This document shows, in pieces, positions 8,616 through 15,739 of a DNA stretch of 43,097 nucleotides. How positions within the stretch are numbered: the stretch's first letter is position 1; each line of letters begins with the position of its first letter. Made by a program: the position numbers and the translations under genes. Source of the stretch: a virus. The stretch spans positions 1 through 43,097 of the IMG/VR virus record IMGVR_UViG_3300005366_000008, one strand, 5' to 3'. The notes under the pieces are model-generated. The model did not search any database, was not told where the DNA came from, and saw only the letters and a list, made by a program, of their open reading frames with translations.

Positions 8616-8628
8616 CTAGGAGAGAAAC

Positions 8629-9174
8629 ATGAGTGAGAAGAAACAGTGGGAGCTCGTCTATGACGAGAAGGGTGAGAACCCGGTGGTCGCACGGGTCGAA
8701 GCGTACCGTGCGCTGATGATGCTGACTGGTTTCGACTACACGTCCGAGCACAAGCTGGTCAACGGGTACGTCAGTGACCGTGGCACCGGTAATCCGCAGT
8801 ACAGCCAGCCGTGGATGATGTTCATGACGACCTGGGGACCGGTCGTCGTCGGCTGGCGCAAGCGTGTCATCAACATCGAGTGGCACGACTCCAAGTACCC
8901 GAGCCTCGTGGTCGAGCCGCCGGACCTCTACATCACACACGGCCCTGGCTACATCCACTGCTACGGGTACGGAGAGGCCTTGGCTGCACTCGAGCGCCTC
9001 AAGTTCATGTTCGGTCGCAAGGACTACCTAGCGGCCTTGCCGGAAGGTGAACGGCAGGCCAATGTCGATCGGCTGGCGCAGGCGGAGGCCGAGGAACGCC
9101 TGGGCAAGGCTGAGCAACGCTGCGAGCTCGCACGGCGACACCTGGTGGCCGTCAAGGGCGAGAAGGAGGAATGA
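8629..9174 (+). CDS. Hypothetical protein, 181 aa
   Basis: AGGAGAG precedes the ATG at 8629. The middle part is rich in aromatic and Gly residues (GPGYIHCYGYGEALAALE), and the last 50 residues form a charged helix, possibly a coiled coil (AEAEERLGKAEQRCELARR). No recognised domain. The end of the gene supplies the ribosome binding site of the next one. Confidence 0.7.
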   Translation: MSEKKQWELVYDEKGENPVVARVEAYRALMMLTGFDYTSEHKLVNGYVSDRGTGNPQYSQPWMMFMTTWGPVVVGWRKRVINIEWHDSKYPSLVVEPPDLYITHGPGYIHCYGYGEALAALERLKFMFGRKDYLAALPEGERQANVDRLAQAEAEERLGKAEQRCELARRHLVAVKGEKEE

Positions 9175-9176
9175 AG

Positions 9177-9527
9177 ATGGCTTCAATGTCCTACTGGCCC
9201 ACGAGCGAGGAAGACAAGCCTCGTCTCAACATCGTGCAGCTCGAGATCCTGGTCTACTACTGGCATTCGCCGCGTACCAAGTACGTCGATCAACTCGAGT
9301 TCAACAGCATGAACAAGATCATGGGCAAGGAAGCGCAAGAAGCGCACCTGATGCTCCTGGAGAACGCGATGATCGAGTTCGCCGACGACACGAACGAGCT
9401 CGGCATGCAGAACGGCACGGCGATCTTTGAGCTCAGTCCACGGGGCAAAGAACACATCAAGCGCGTGCTCAAGATGCCGCTGCCTGTCGGCCGCGTCGTC
9501 TACACCCTTCCCGAGGAGGACAACTGA
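9177..9527 (+). CDS. Winged-helix-like small protein, 116 aa
   Basis: AAGGAGG at 9163-9169 fits a start at ATG 9177 (spacing 7) better than ATG 9171 (spacing 1). The layout is helix, helix (EAHLMLLENAMIE), a wing-like strand, then LSPRGKEHIKRVLKMPLP. The small protein at 10245 has the same order (ARNRLHELGLIE, then TERGEVHVDYL), so the two look like paralogues with a winged-helix fold. Such proteins may bind DNA or act as adaptors; no target is visible. Confidence 0.6.
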   Translation: MASMSYWPTSEEDKPRLNIVQLEILVYYWHSPRTKYVDQLEFNSMNKIMGKEAQEAHLMLLENAMIEFADDTNELGMQNGTAIFELSPRGKEHIKRVLKMPLPVGRVVYTLPEEDN

Positions 9528-10258
9528 TGGGCAACATGAAGACCAAGCTGGTCGTCCCGGACGAGCCTTACGCGTGCAACATGCTGATCGTCGGCGAGAT
9601 GCCGCATGAGCTGGACGCAGACTCGACGGCGTTCTCGCAGTCGAACCTGCACGGCCAGGACCTGGCCAAGCTGATCGACCGTGCGGGCCTCTACTGGCAC
9701 AAGATCGCGCGGACCAACGTGTTCTCGGAGAAGGCGTGGCCGACGTCGATCTCCGTCGAGGACTACTTCGACAGCGCGCTCGACCCTGCGGCAGTCAAGT
9801 CCATGGAGTTCGCACCCTTCGACTTCAACGGCCACTGCTGGTGGCCCAAGCCGCAGTTCGCGCCTGAGCTGCGCCGCCTGGCCTCCGAGGTCCACCTGGT
9901 CCAGCCGCGTTTCATCCTCGCGGTCGGCCGTACCGCGACCTGGGCGATCAACACGCTGTTCGCTCGCGAGGACGAGCGGCATGAGAAGCGCGAGATGCAC
10001 GAGTTCTTCGACTTCGTGCTGCAAAGTGCCCAGCACATGGTTCATGTGCTGCCGATCCCGCACCCCGCGTACTACCGGCACCTGGCGGCCGCGCTGAACA
10101 AGCACAGCCGCCTCAATCTCGCGTCGATCGAGCACGCGCACGCGCGCACGGTTGCCTGCATCAAGGGCCAGTTTCAGCTGGCGGAGCAACGCGCTGCGTC
10201 CGCCGCATGGAAACCGCCTGTCGAACCCACTGAAGGAGCTGAAGATGCCACGGACTGA
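9527..10258 (+). CDS. Uracil-DNA-glycosylase-fold protein, 243 aa
   Basis: Motifs appear in UDG-superfamily order: VGEMPHELDAD (residues 22-32, GExP-type motif 1), RTNVF (62-66), ILAVGRTA (130-137), and PIPHPAYYR (177-184) with the HP(A/S) motif at 179-181. Families 4 and 5 share this HPA loop and a 4Fe-4S cluster; I do not see the four Cys, so this is a cluster-less divergent member. It may excise uracil or a modified base, or may have lost activity. The ATG at 9527 follows GAGGAGG. Confidence 0.65.
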   Translation: MGNMKTKLVVPDEPYACNMLIVGEMPHELDADSTAFSQSNLHGQDLAKLIDRAGLYWHKIARTNVFSEKAWPTSISVEDYFDSALDPAAVKSMEFAPFDFNGHCWWPKPQFAPELRRLASEVHLVQPRFILAVGRTATWAINTLFAREDERHEKREMHEFFDFVLQSAQHMVHVLPIPHPAYYRHLAAALNKHSRLNLASIEHAHARTVACIKGQFQLAEQRAASAAWKPPVEPTEGAEDATD

Positions 10259-10493
10259 AGTCCTGTCCGACCTGGAGCTGATGCTCCTGCTGTACCACAA
10301 CAACGCTACGCTGACTGAACCGTCGCCAACCGAAGTCAGCCTGGCCCGCAACCGCCTGCACGAACTCGGGCTCATCGAAGCGCTGGACGACGATGACATC
10401 GAGGACGACATGGTGACCACGGAGCGCGGTGAGGTCCACGTGGACTACCTGCGCACCATCGACCTCCCCGAACGCCGCTGGGTGCACGAATGA
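10245..10493 (+). CDS. Winged-helix-like small protein, 82 aa
   Basis: The ATG at 10245 overlaps the UDG-like gene by 14 bases and has GAAGGAG upstream. It shares helix-turn-helix-wing order with the protein at 9177, including an acidic insert (DDDDIEDD) before the wing and ERGEVHVDYL after it, ending in ERRWVHE. Probable paralogue of 9177. Role unknown; a transcriptional or structural adaptor is possible. Confidence 0.6.
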   Translation: MPRTEVLSDLELMLLLYHNNATLTEPSPTEVSLARNRLHELGLIEALDDDDIEDDMVTTERGEVHVDYLRTIDLPERRWVHE

Positions 10494-10765
10494 GTTCACA
10501 AGAAACCAAAGAAGTCCTCGTCATCTACGAGGAGATCCCGGAGAAGGCCAACCTCTACGTGATTCCCAAGGATCACGAGGTCATGAGTGCTGTTCTCAAG
10601 ATGTCCAACAAGTTCGTCAACGGCGACGAGCTGACGGACGAACAGCAGGAGGCGTTCGACCGCTGGCTCGAGTTCCAGCAAGGACCCGAAGGCCAGGAGC
10701 ACAAGGTTGAGCCGCCACTGAAGCGCGACCTGATCGGTCTCGTCCGTTTCGGGTTCTTGCTGTGA
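10490..10765 (+). CDS. Hypothetical protein, 91 aa
   Basis: The ATG at 10490 overlaps the previous stop as ATGA. The product is acidic and soluble and contains VLVIYEEIPEKANLYVIPKD. I do not recognise it. It overlaps the GTG start of the next gene by 4 bases. Confidence 0.65.
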   Translation: MSSQETKEVLVIYEEIPEKANLYVIPKDHEVMSAVLKMSNKFVNGDELTDEQQEAFDRWLEFQQGPEGQEHKVEPPLKRDLIGLVRFGFLL

Positions 10766-11010
10766 TCCAACAGCTCATCGCATTCGGCGTGTCGTTCACG
10801 ACCATCGGAATGAAAATCGTTCAGCAGCAGAACGTGATCCACCGACGGCTCGTGGGAGCGGTGGTGTGCAGCTTCTGCATGGCTGCACTCGACGTCGGTC
10901 TCGTCGGCCTGGTCGTCAAGAACAGCTGGGCCATCTGCCTGCCGGTCGGTGCGGGTGGTGCCCTCGGCTGCGTCCTCGCCATCCGTTTCTACCCACGGAA
11001 ATCCAAATGA
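10762..11010 (+). CDS. Small two-helix membrane protein, 82 aa
   Basis: The start is GTG 10762, overlapping the previous stop (GTGA). Two hydrophobic segments, about residues 29-51 and 56-74 (AICLPVGAGGALGCVLAIRF), are linked by VKNS, followed by a basic tail (YPRKSK). A two-pass inner-membrane protein is predicted. Topology is compatible with a holin or antiholin, but no endolysin is adjacent. Confidence 0.65.
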   Translation: MIQQLIAFGVSFTTIGMKIVQQQNVIHRRLVGAVVCSFCMAALDVGLVGLVVKNSWAICLPVGAGGALGCVLAIRFYPRKSK

Positions 11011-11020
11011 AGGGTCACTC

Positions 11021-11284
11021 ATGCTTGTTCCGTTCCCCAACGTCACTGCCGAGCAGCTTCGCGACGAATGCGAGCTCGACCACGGCACCTTCGGCTTCAA
11101 CGCCGAGATCGAACTCGTCTTCTTCCAGTTCGTGGCCGATGGGCTCAACAAGTCCATCGACAGCCTCAACGAGAAGCTCCGGTGGCTCGGCGTCCTGGCT
11201 CCCAACGAAGGGCAGAAGCTTCTGACCAAGGAGCAGTTCGTTGCGCTCGCCCAAGCAATGAAAGACAGCCATGGTCGTCTCTAA
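11021..11284 (+). CDS. Small hypothetical protein, 87 aa
   Basis: GAAGGG lies 7 bases before the ATG at 11021. The acidic, helical product contains FQFVADGLNKSIDSLNEKL, followed by GVLAPNEGQKLLTKEQF. No recognised domain. It overlaps the next gene by 14 bases. Confidence 0.65.
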   Translation: MLVPFPNVTAEQLRDECELDHGTFGFNAEIELVFFQFVADGLNKSIDSLNEKLRWLGVLAPNEGQKLLTKEQFVALAQAMKDSHGRL

Positions 11285-11924
11285 ACCAACGCCGGAGGAG
11301 ATTCGGAAAGCGCTGGACTTCCTGGATCAGCAGGATGACTGGATTCGCCGCATGTGGGCCTCGATGCCGGGTTCTGGCGTCCAGTTCTACAACAGCGACG
11401 CCGGCGATCGCTACCACGTGTTCGACTGCGAGATCCGACCCAAGGAGCGCACCTGGCCGCTGCTCGGCGTTGACCTTGGCTACGAGCCGATGGTCAAGAC
11501 CATCGAGCAGCAACTGCGGGAGCACCTGGCTGTCGACGCAGAGCTCCTGAAGAACAATCGCGAGGGCTCGGCGCACGTCATGACGATCACGATGAAGGCC
11601 CTCGAGGAGTCGACCAAGTTCTACCTGGACTCGCTGACAGGGATGGCTCACTCGATGGTCTCTGCCTGGATCGTCGAGGACTACGTACTGGTCTACTTGC
11701 GAGGACAGCCGCACATCATCCTCTGCGGCTCTTCCACGTTCGGGACCTACACGGAAGACCTGCCGAAGCGATTCAGGAGCGCGCGGGCCGCACGCGTCTG
11801 GGCCAAGTCGCAGATCGGCCGCATGCAGGTCGACATGACGCTCCAACCAATAACCCCTTTCGTGTGGACCACCATCGAAGCCATCGAGTTCGACGAGTCC
11901 ACGCCACTTCACCGAGAACTGTAA
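11271..11924 (+). CDS. Hypothetical protein, 217 aa
   Basis: The ATG at 11271 lies inside the end of the previous gene; the ribosome binding site is weak (AATGAAAG). The protein is mixed alpha/beta with no signal peptide or recognised motif. Its stop codon TAA at 11922 falls inside the promoter-like AACTGTAAAG motif, so the motif closes this transcription block. Confidence 0.65.
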   Translation: MVVSKPTPEEIRKALDFLDQQDDWIRRMWASMPGSGVQFYNSDAGDRYHVFDCEIRPKERTWPLLGVDLGYEPMVKTIEQQLREHLAVDAELLKNNREGSAHVMTITMKALEESTKFYLDSLTGMAHSMVSAWIVEDYVLVYLRGQPHIILCGSSTFGTYTEDLPKRFRSARAARVWAKSQIGRMQVDMTLQPITPFVWTTIEAIEFDESTPLHREL

Positions 11925-11932
11925 AGACCAAG
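11917..11932 (+). promoter_or_regulatory. Promoter-like motif AACTGTAAAGACCAAG
   Basis: This 16-mer is identical to the one at 25446, and its first ten bases recur at 14945, 19584 and 23539. It lies 30 bases before the ATG at 11947. The core TGTAAAGA matches the T4 late promoter TATAAATA at six of eight positions. I infer a phage-specific -10-type promoter; no host-like -35 box is visible. Confidence 0.6.
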
Positions 11933-11946
11933 CACAGTAGGAGAGT

Positions 11947-12459
11947 ATGACAAACGAGATCAAGGCGCGGGCCCTTCTGACCCGCATGGTTGTCCCGCCA
12001 CACAAGATGGACCCGACGAAGCCAACAACGGTGCAGTGGCTGCTCAGCTACCTGCGGGGTCGCAATCTCCGGCATCCGGCCTACATCGAGGCCATGGAGC
12101 TGCTGATCGACATCGCCGTCGGCAACAACTGGATCAAGAAGAGCGAGCAGCGCAGCTTCGAGCACCACATCACGATGATGAAGACCGAAGGTGCCGATGC
12201 CGTCGAAGCCTTGGCCGCTCCGGCGAAGCCTCAGTATTCGACGGCCATCAAGGAGCACGCGTCCTCGACGATCAAGTTCGTTGAACCGAACGATGGGTAC
12301 GTACCGATGGCCAACGATCCGGTGATGACTGGCCACCGCCCGACGATGCACGGCAATCAGCCGCGCCCCAAGATCACGATCGCTCCTATCCGTGAGCGCA
12401 CGCTGGCCGAGCGGACTGCGCGCGCAATGGAGATCCTGCGAGCCGCAGCCCGGCAGTAG
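11947..12459 (+). CDS. Hypothetical protein, 170 aa
   Basis: AGGAGAG precedes the ATG at 11947. The N-terminal 75 residues look like a small helical bundle (PTTVQWLLSYLRGRNLRHP, then EAMELLIDIAVGN); the rest is polar and Pro-rich with a basic, helical C-terminus. First gene after the promoter-like motif at 11917. Not recognised. Confidence 0.7.
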   Translation: MTNEIKARALLTRMVVPPHKMDPTKPTTVQWLLSYLRGRNLRHPAYIEAMELLIDIAVGNNWIKKSEQRSFEHHITMMKTEGADAVEALAAPAKPQYSTAIKEHASSTIKFVEPNDGYVPMANDPVMTGHRPTMHGNQPRPKITIAPIRERTLAERTARAMEILRAAARQ

Positions 12460-12518
12460 TGGTTTCTAATTTCATAGCTCACCGCTCCCGTTTCACCACA
12501 CCACAGAGGTAACCTAGC

Positions 12519-13091
12519 ATGAAGAAGATCCTGGCTTTCATGTTCCTCCTGACCATGGCGATCGCCTGCAAGGCCGCTGCGGTTTGGGATCTGGAACTCC
12601 GCGGCACGTTCGAGGACCGTGCGCCGTTCGGCCTGTCCGGCACGTTCACCACGGACTCGTCGAACCTGACGAACCCGCAGTTGATCACGTCGTTCACCGG
12701 CACCTGGACCGACGGGCTGAACCACGCGCAACCGATCGAGTTGGTGCCCACCGGCGAAACGATCTGCGCGTCGTCCGACTGCGGCATGGTGTTCGACTAC
12801 AACAACCTGCTCTACGAGGTGCCAGGCGCCGGCTGGACCATCGACGACGCCTTCAACTACCAAGGCCTGATGCTGTTCGCGCCCACCAGCGGCTCGTACG
12901 TCAACATCTACAGCGGCCCGACCCTGCTGGCCTATGACTGCGACGGTCCGGGCCAGTGCCCGAACTCGCAGGTCACGGCCGTGACGGGCACGCTGACCTT
13001 GGAGACGGCCGCCGTGCCCGAGCCCCGGGGGTTCGCGCTTCTGCTCGCCGGCTTGGCACTCGTCGCGTGCCTCCGTCGCCGGCGCTTCTAG
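12519..13091 (+). CDS. Exported PEP-CTERM protein, 190 aa
   Basis: Residues 1-20 form a signal peptide (MKKILAFMFLLTMAIACKAA). The C-terminus has the full PEP-CTERM sorting signal: VPEP at 166-169, a hydrophobic helix, then LRRRRF at the very end. Exosortases cleave such signals in Gram-negative bacteria that make extracellular polysaccharide. The mature part is beta-rich (FGLSGTFTTDSSNL) with Cys pairs, as in secreted matrix proteins. No exosortase is encoded in the window, so the host enzyme would have to process it. The ATG at 12519 follows AGAGGTAACC. Confidence 0.85.
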   Translation: MKKILAFMFLLTMAIACKAAAVWDLELRGTFEDRAPFGLSGTFTTDSSNLTNPQLITSFTGTWTDGLNHAQPIELVPTGETICASSDCGMVFDYNNLLYEVPGAGWTIDDAFNYQGLMLFAPTSGSYVNIYSGPTLLAYDCDGPGQCPNSQVTAVTGTLTLETAAVPEPRGFALLLAGLALVACLRRRRF

Positions 13092-13117
13092 ACCTGTCCC
13101 GCAAGGGAGGAGGCACC

Positions 13118-13948
13118 ATGAAGAAATTCCTGTACGCGCTGACCATCCTGTGCCTCATGGGCACGATCAAGTCGGCGCACGCTGCGCACGACCCGTGTGC
13201 CTGGGACAACCCAGGGCATGACCCCTACCGTTCGCAGGCGGATCTGACGAAGGCCCTCAACACGCTGTCGTTCGATCCGGCAGACAAGGCGCTGATCCGT
13301 GCCTCCATGGACGCGCACGCGTTCACCGACGTGCTGATCATCACCAAGGACTCGGTCTATTCGGAACGCACAGGCCAGGCCTACTTCGGGCTTCGTGACA
13401 TGCACAGCGGACACAGCACCTGCCACGGTGACGTCCGCCGTGACGCGTGGCCCGCAGGGCACATCGAGCGAGCGATTGCCTACTGCGCCAACGGCGACAC
13501 CTGCGTGGTCGTCCCGCAGGTCTGCGACAACGTGAGCCTGATCAGCCGCTTCATGGCTACCAAGGATCCCGACGTGCCGGTCGTCGACAACAGCGAGCTC
13601 CTGTTCGAGCCACCTGCTGCCGGGCCGCTCGTCGTCGCCGACCTGGTTCCGGAGATCGTCGCGCCTTCGATGCCGTCCGATCCCGTCCCTGACTCCGGTG
13701 CGCCGCCCTCGACGGCCTACTACTCGCCACCCTTCGATGGAGGTGGTGGCGGTGGTGGCCCGATCTTTGGCCGGCCTCCGAAGCCCCCGGCGTCCGCGCC
13801 GAGCAGCCCGTGTGGCAGCTCATCGTGCGGGCCTGTTGGCCCGCCTGGACCGCCGGTCACGGTGGTGCCAGAGCCGCCGACGATCTCCATGATCGCGGCC
13901 GCCCTGGCGCTCATCGTGCTGCGAGTGCGCCGCCGCTTCAAGCGGTAG
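13118..13948 (+). CDS. Second exported PEP-CTERM protein, 276 aa
   Basis: A signal peptide (MKKFLYALTILCLMGTIKSA, cleavage after AHA) is followed by a Cys-containing domain at residues about 25-150 (DMHSGHSTCHGDVRRDAWPA; CANGDTC; PQVCDN). This may belong to the MHFG group of PEP-CTERM proteins, but I cannot confirm it. A long Pro/Gly linker with seven Gly in a row precedes VPEP at 250-253, a hydrophobic helix and RVRRRFKR. GGGAGGAGG precedes the ATG at 13118. It is paired with the first PEP-CTERM gene 26 bases upstream. Confidence 0.85.
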   Translation: MKKFLYALTILCLMGTIKSAHAAHDPCAWDNPGHDPYRSQADLTKALNTLSFDPADKALIRASMDAHAFTDVLIITKDSVYSERTGQAYFGLRDMHSGHSTCHGDVRRDAWPAGHIERAIAYCANGDTCVVVPQVCDNVSLISRFMATKDPDVPVVDNSELLFEPPAAGPLVVADLVPEIVAPSMPSDPVPDSGAPPSTAYYSPPFDGGGGGGGPIFGRPPKPPASAPSSPCGSSSCGPVGPPGPPVTVVPEPPTISMIAAALALIVLRVRRRFKR

Positions 13949-14024
13949 GCCTCGCGTTCGCTGCCCGCCCCAACCTGTTGGTCGGTCCGACCACCGCAAC
14001 CTCAACGTCCCGAGAGGACAGCCC

Positions 14025-14060
14025 ATGACCTGGCGATACGCGTAGCCGTTAGAAGCGGCC
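14025..14060 (+). promoter_or_regulatory. Mini-ORF MTWRYA plus conserved 15-mer, unit 1
   Basis: A ribosome binding site (GAGAGG) is followed by a six-codon ORF, ATG to TAG at 14025-14045, encoding MTWRYA. The stop is followed at once by CCGTTAGAAGCGGCC. The bases AAGCGG can pair with CCGCTT about 45 nt downstream. Unit 2 repeats the architecture exactly 100 bp later. It looks like a leader peptide for attenuation; the controlled gene is not known. Confidence 0.45.
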
Positions 14061-14124
14061 GACACCCAAGACTCTGCAGACTCTGATGAAGGCCATCTAA
14101 CCGCTTACGTGAGGGACGACGTTC

Positions 14125-14160
14125 ATGCACTGGACCTGTATCTAGCCGTTAGGAGCGGCC
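14125..14160 (+). promoter_or_regulatory. Mini-ORF MHWTCI plus conserved 15-mer, unit 2
   Basis: GAGGG is followed by a six-codon ORF, ATG to TAG at 14125-14145, encoding MHWTCI, then CCGTTAGGAGCGGCC, which differs from unit 1 at a single base. Trp is codon 3 in both units. Downstream, AGGAGCG can pair with CGCTCCT, while GCTCC can instead pair with GGAGC: two mutually exclusive hairpins, as in attenuators. Confidence 0.45.
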
Positions 14161-14522
14161 ATCCACTTCGCTCCTGACGGAGCCCCCTGACCCGCACACG
14201 GTGTTGCATAGTGGTCAGGCAAGCTACGAAGGTCCGCCTGTTCGGTGGGCCATGCGCATCGCAGTAGGTGCGGCGAGGAATAGGACGGATCGGCCGAGCC
14301 AGGCCCTGAAAACCCTACGGCCCTCGTCTAAAGCTGAAGCGGTGGCGCACGTGAACCTCGGTGCTCAGGCACCCAACAGCTTCGTTGAAAACAGCCCGGC
14401 CTATTAGACCGGTAAACGTCCCTCGGTGGATCTAGTCCCTGCAGCTTCACCTGGAGATCGCTTGCGGCCGCATGCGAGATCGTACTGGAGCCGATGGGAG
14501 TATGTCCAAAGGGAGTACGATC

Positions 14523-14714
14523 ATGGTTGACGTTTGGAAACCCGTTCATCAACCCACACGCCGTGAACTCGAGCAGCGCAAGGCTGCCGAGGAGGCGCGT
14601 AGAGCACAGCCTCGTCCTGTGGAGGGCAAGCCTGGCTTTTCGATCGACAAAGACGGACGGTGGTCTTACGACCCCGACAAGGATCCGCAGAAGAGAGCCT
14701 ACAAGGCACCCTGA
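14523..14714 (+). CDS. Small charged hypothetical protein, 63 aa
   Basis: The ATG at 14523 follows GGGAG. The product is highly charged (TRRELEQRKAAEEARRAQ) and ends in GRWSYDPDKDPQKRAYKAP, with a helical N-terminal half and a disordered tail. No recognised domain. It directly precedes the small membrane protein at 14746. Confidence 0.6.
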   Translation: MVDVWKPVHQPTRRELEQRKAAEEARRAQPRPVEGKPGFSIDKDGRWSYDPDKDPQKRAYKAP

Positions 14715-14745
14715 GTACGAGGAGGGCAACCCACTGGAGAACCCA

Positions 14746-14934
14746 ATGGCATTGTCTACGCTTCTGACCGTCCTGTTGATCCTCGTGATCATCGGCTTCG
14801 TACTCTGGCTCGTCCAGACGAAGGTGCCGATGGACCCGACGATCAAGATCATCATCTACTTCGTGGTGGTCATCGCGGTCATCCTGTGGTTGCTGAGCGT
14901 CTTCGGCGTCCACCTGAACCTCGTGCACCTGTAG
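14746..14934 (+). CDS. Thivi_2564-type small membrane protein, 62 aa
   Basis: Two transmembrane helices (STLLTVLLILVIIGFVLWLV and IKIIIYFVVVIAVILWLLSV) flank the short loop TKVPMDPT. This exact layout, including the MDPTIK turn, is that of a widespread family of about 60-residue proteobacterial membrane proteins of unknown role (Thivi_2564 family). GGAG lies 6-9 bases before the ATG at 14746. Family assignment is from memory of the pattern. Confidence 0.7.
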   Translation: MALSTLLTVLLILVIIGFVLWLVQTKVPMDPTIKIIIYFVVVIAVILWLLSVFGVHLNLVHL

Positions 14935-14944
14935 GTGCGCACAG

Positions 14945-14960
14945 AACTGTAAAGGAAGAG
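14945..14960 (+). promoter_or_regulatory. Promoter-like motif AACTGTAAAGGAAGAG
   Basis: This copy starts 11 bases after the stop of the membrane protein gene. It is closest to the copy at 19584 (both CAGAACTGTAAAG(G/A)AAGAG). It precedes a structured leader and then the gene at 15154. Inferred phage promoter. Confidence 0.55.
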
Positions 14961-14965
14961 CATAA

Positions 14966-15113
14966 GGGACGAAAGTCCCCCGAGTGTGTAGCAAGGATAG
15001 TCAGTGATGAAGCCTTCGGCAAGCTGGTGTGCGCTGTGTGAGCAGTGCGTGCTAGTTTTCGCGGCAGCGCAGGCGGACCGGAAAGCATTGGTCTGTGGAC
15101 GGCCCGCCTGCGT
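14966..15113 (+). ncRNA. Structured leader or small RNA before the gene at 15154
   Basis: Just after the promoter-like motif lies a GGGAC-GAAA-GTCCC hairpin (14966-14979). At 15067-15113 a 10-bp stem GCGCAGGCGG/CCGCCTGCGT closes a 27-nt loop containing ACC/GGT. The intervening 85 nt are GT-rich with smaller hairpins. This may be a 5' UTR element or an independent RNA; the gap of about 200 bases to the ATG is unusual in this compact genome. Confidence 0.4.
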
Positions 15114-15153
15114 GAACCCGTGAGCCTTCATCCATTGTCTAAGGAGTTACACC

Positions 15154-15561
15154 ATGAACGCAGTCCAACAAGCCCTCGAACTGACCGTCGTCGCCCCTGG
15201 TTTCCAGCCGACGTCGGTTACCTTGCAACCGGTTGCGGTCGAAACGCCCATCAAGGCAAAGAAGACCAAGCCGGTGATCGTGGAGACGTCGCTGCATCGC
15301 GTCAACCTGCGGGACTACCTGTTCCAGCAGGACGGCAAGATCGTCGGCATCACCTTCACGAAGCTGGACGGACAGACCCGGGTCATGACGGGCCGCATCG
15401 GCGTGCGCAAGCACCTGAAGGGCGGCCGCAACAACGTCGAGGCCGCGGACCGTCCGTACCTCACGATCTACGATCTGGAGGCCAAGGGCTATCGTACTGT
15501 GAGCCTGGACACCGTCACCGAGGTGCGCGCGGAACGCAAGCGCATCGCGATCGTCGGCTGA
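15154..15561 (+). CDS. SH3/Sm-like barrel protein (WYL_2/DUF2693-like), 135 aa
   Basis: The C-terminal 85 residues (VGITFTKLDGQTRVMTGRIG, then YLTIYDLEAKGYRTVSLDTV) match the pattern of small phage proteins with an Sm- or SH3-like beta barrel, called WYL_2 or DUF2693: a strand with TKxDG, a Gly/Lys loop, then a strand with KGYR. Such domains bind nucleotides or nucleic acid in related WYL proteins, but no ligand is established here. The N-terminal 45 residues look like a flexible leader. TAAGGAG precedes the ATG at 15154. Confidence 0.6.
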   Translation: MNAVQQALELTVVAPGFQPTSVTLQPVAVETPIKAKKTKPVIVETSLHRVNLRDYLFQQDGKIVGITFTKLDGQTRVMTGRIGVRKHLKGGRNNVEAADRPYLTIYDLEAKGYRTVSLDTVTEVRAERKRIAIVG

Positions 15562-15586
15562 CCCGCGCTCGCTCGTGTAGCGGCAA

Positions 15587-15720
15587 GCCGCCACGGCCTC
15601 ACAAGCTGTGGCGGCAGAGTCGCTAATCGGAATTCCCTGAGTTGATGTTCGCCGGTCCTCCCTCCGGCTGAGCTGATATCGCCAGGGTATAGGAGCAATA
15701 GCGAAAGCTCCGCCTATTCA
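15587..15720 (+). ncRNA. Hairpin and structured leader before the exported protein gene
   Basis: A strong hairpin GCCGCCAC/GTGGCGGC (15587-15615) follows the previous stop; it lacks a U-run and may be a weak terminator. Next, CCCTG/CAGGG (15635-15687) encloses GCCGG/CCGGC (15651-15668), then ATAGG/CCTAT (15689-15717) encloses AGC/GCT. The last stem ends 22 bases before the ATG at 15740. The nested layout resembles a regulatory leader; no known riboswitch consensus is recognised. Confidence 0.4.
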
Positions 15721-15739
15721 AAACTCGCAGAGGAGAACG

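Larger units (their letters stand above)
13949..14522 (+). ncRNA. 574-nt non-coding region with hairpins and two mini-ORFs, candidate structured RNA
   Basis: No credible gene over 20 codons is present. Visible structure includes CCTGACC/GGTCAGG (7 bp, about 14186-14219), GGTCCGCC/GGTGGGCC, an AGGAGCG/CGCTCCT stem that competes with GCTCC-TGAC-GGAGC near 14150-14189, CGAGG/CCTCG, GGTGC-TCAG-GCACC near 14360, and a 10-bp palindrome TGCGGCCGCA near 14463. The first part holds two mini-ORF units spaced exactly 100 bp. It could be an attenuator leader, a large structured RNA, or both. Confidence 0.45.

Noticed and set aside
14201-14407. A 68-codon frame starting at TTG in the non-coding region
   Set aside because: No ribosome binding site, poor composition, and it overlaps clear RNA hairpins. 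I treat the region as RNA.
14270-14440. Resemblance to RNase P RNA (GAGGAATAGGACGG and CGGTAAACGTCC)
   Set aside because: Only short matches to the conserved GAGGAAAGTCC and GGTAAACCCC boxes; the order of helices and other conserved parts of RNase P RNA are missing.
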